Below are positions 63,916-64,000 of a stretch of DNA of 64,000 bases, piece after piece. The DNA lies in NCBI RefSeq assembly GCF_033436665.1, contig NZ_JAWQFO010000001.1, forward strand, positions 434,001 to 498,000, given 5' to 3'. Each line of letters starts with the position of its first letter. Within the stretch, counting starts at the first letter, position 1. Source of the stretch: JAWQFO01 sp033436665. GTDB taxonomy: Bacteria > Pseudomonadota > Alphaproteobacteria > Rhodobacterales > Rhodobacteraceae. The translations under genes and the position numbers were made by a program. The notes under the pieces were generated by a model. That model did no database searches and was not told where the DNA came from. It saw only the letters and a program-made list of their open reading frames with translations.

Positions 63916-64000
63916 ATGAAAAAAAGTGAGGCCGAAACGGGCGCATCCGCGCACGCGATACCTGATGCTGTGCCTCCCGCATTTGATGCCGGGATGGTCA
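63916..64000 (+). CDS. Start of an unidentified gene cut by the window edge
   Basis: An ATG followed by 27 open codons runs to the edge: MKKSEAETGASAHAIPDAV and so on, with a hydrophilic start. It lies behind a terminator. There are too few residues to name it, and no strong ribosome binding site is visible. Confidence 0.35.
   Translation, partial: MKKSEAETGASAHAIPDAVPPAFDAGMV

Overview
The window looks like a chromosomal segment of an alphaproteobacterium of the order Rhodobacterales (Roseobacter-type). The evidence is high GC, a protein with a VPLPA-type C-terminal sorting signal, a TRAP dicarboxylate transporter with its two-component system, a form II CO-dehydrogenase-like cluster in S-L-M order, a ZauP-like/ZapA gene pair and a RimB-RimK fusion. 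About 64 protein genes and two tRNA-Val genes are densely packed on both strands. I saw no rRNA, CRISPR array, insertion sequence, prophage or replication origin. It reads as core genome rather than an accessory island.

Layout. 1-2.9 kb: end of a trypsin-like protease gene, serS and a beta-hydroxyacid dehydrogenase. 3.0-5.6 kb: an LpxD-like acyltransferase, an acyl carrier protein and a ketoacyl-ACP synthase, probably a dedicated lipid-modification operon. 5.6-8.1 kb: an L,D-transpeptidase divergent from a MepK-like endopeptidase, together a 3-3 crosslink make/break pair. 8.5-10.5 kb: a DeoR regulator and an MFS exporter. 10.5-13.8 kb: two tRNA-Val genes (TAC, CAC) bracketing a histidine phosphatase and a large MscS channel. 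13.9-22.4 kb: lon, tgt, a GAF protein with a coupled mini-ORF, rimBK, SufT-like and SufA-like genes, a TfoX-like gene and tpiA.

22.4-28.8 kb: a complete C4-dicarboxylate-type module (dctB, dctD, then dctP, dctQ, dctM). The DctD homologue lacks both the GAFTGA loop and the Walker A lysine, so it probably does not work with sigma-54; two operator-like repeats lie between it and dctP. 28.9-36.1 kb: a P450, then a sulfate-assimilation operon (cysG, DUF2849, cysI, cysH, DUF934, fpr) divergent from an Lrp-type regulator.

36.3-46.5 kb: an 11-residue-repeat membrane-anchored protein, infC with an ATC start, an OmpA-family protein, a form II Cox-like hydroxylase with its cofactor genes, and an exonuclease. 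46.7-49.9 kb: bolA, a tiny membrane protein and grxD coupled by overlaps; a GFA enzyme; an unknown secreted 553-residue protein. 50-64 kb: a DUF3604 protein, tkt, a ZauP-like/zapA/MliC-like operon, a CHAP lipoprotein, DUF808, gap with a 47-residue membrane protein, coaD, a CBS protein, a LysR regulator divergent from mmsA, a VPLPA-anchored surface protein and the start of one more gene.

No clearly novel defence or mobile system was found. The most interesting items are the sigma-54-incompetent-looking DctD with its operators, the hendecad-repeat protein, the coupled BolA-membrane peptide-Grx unit, the coupled mini-ORF before the GAF gene and the dedicated LpxD/ACP/KAS operon.
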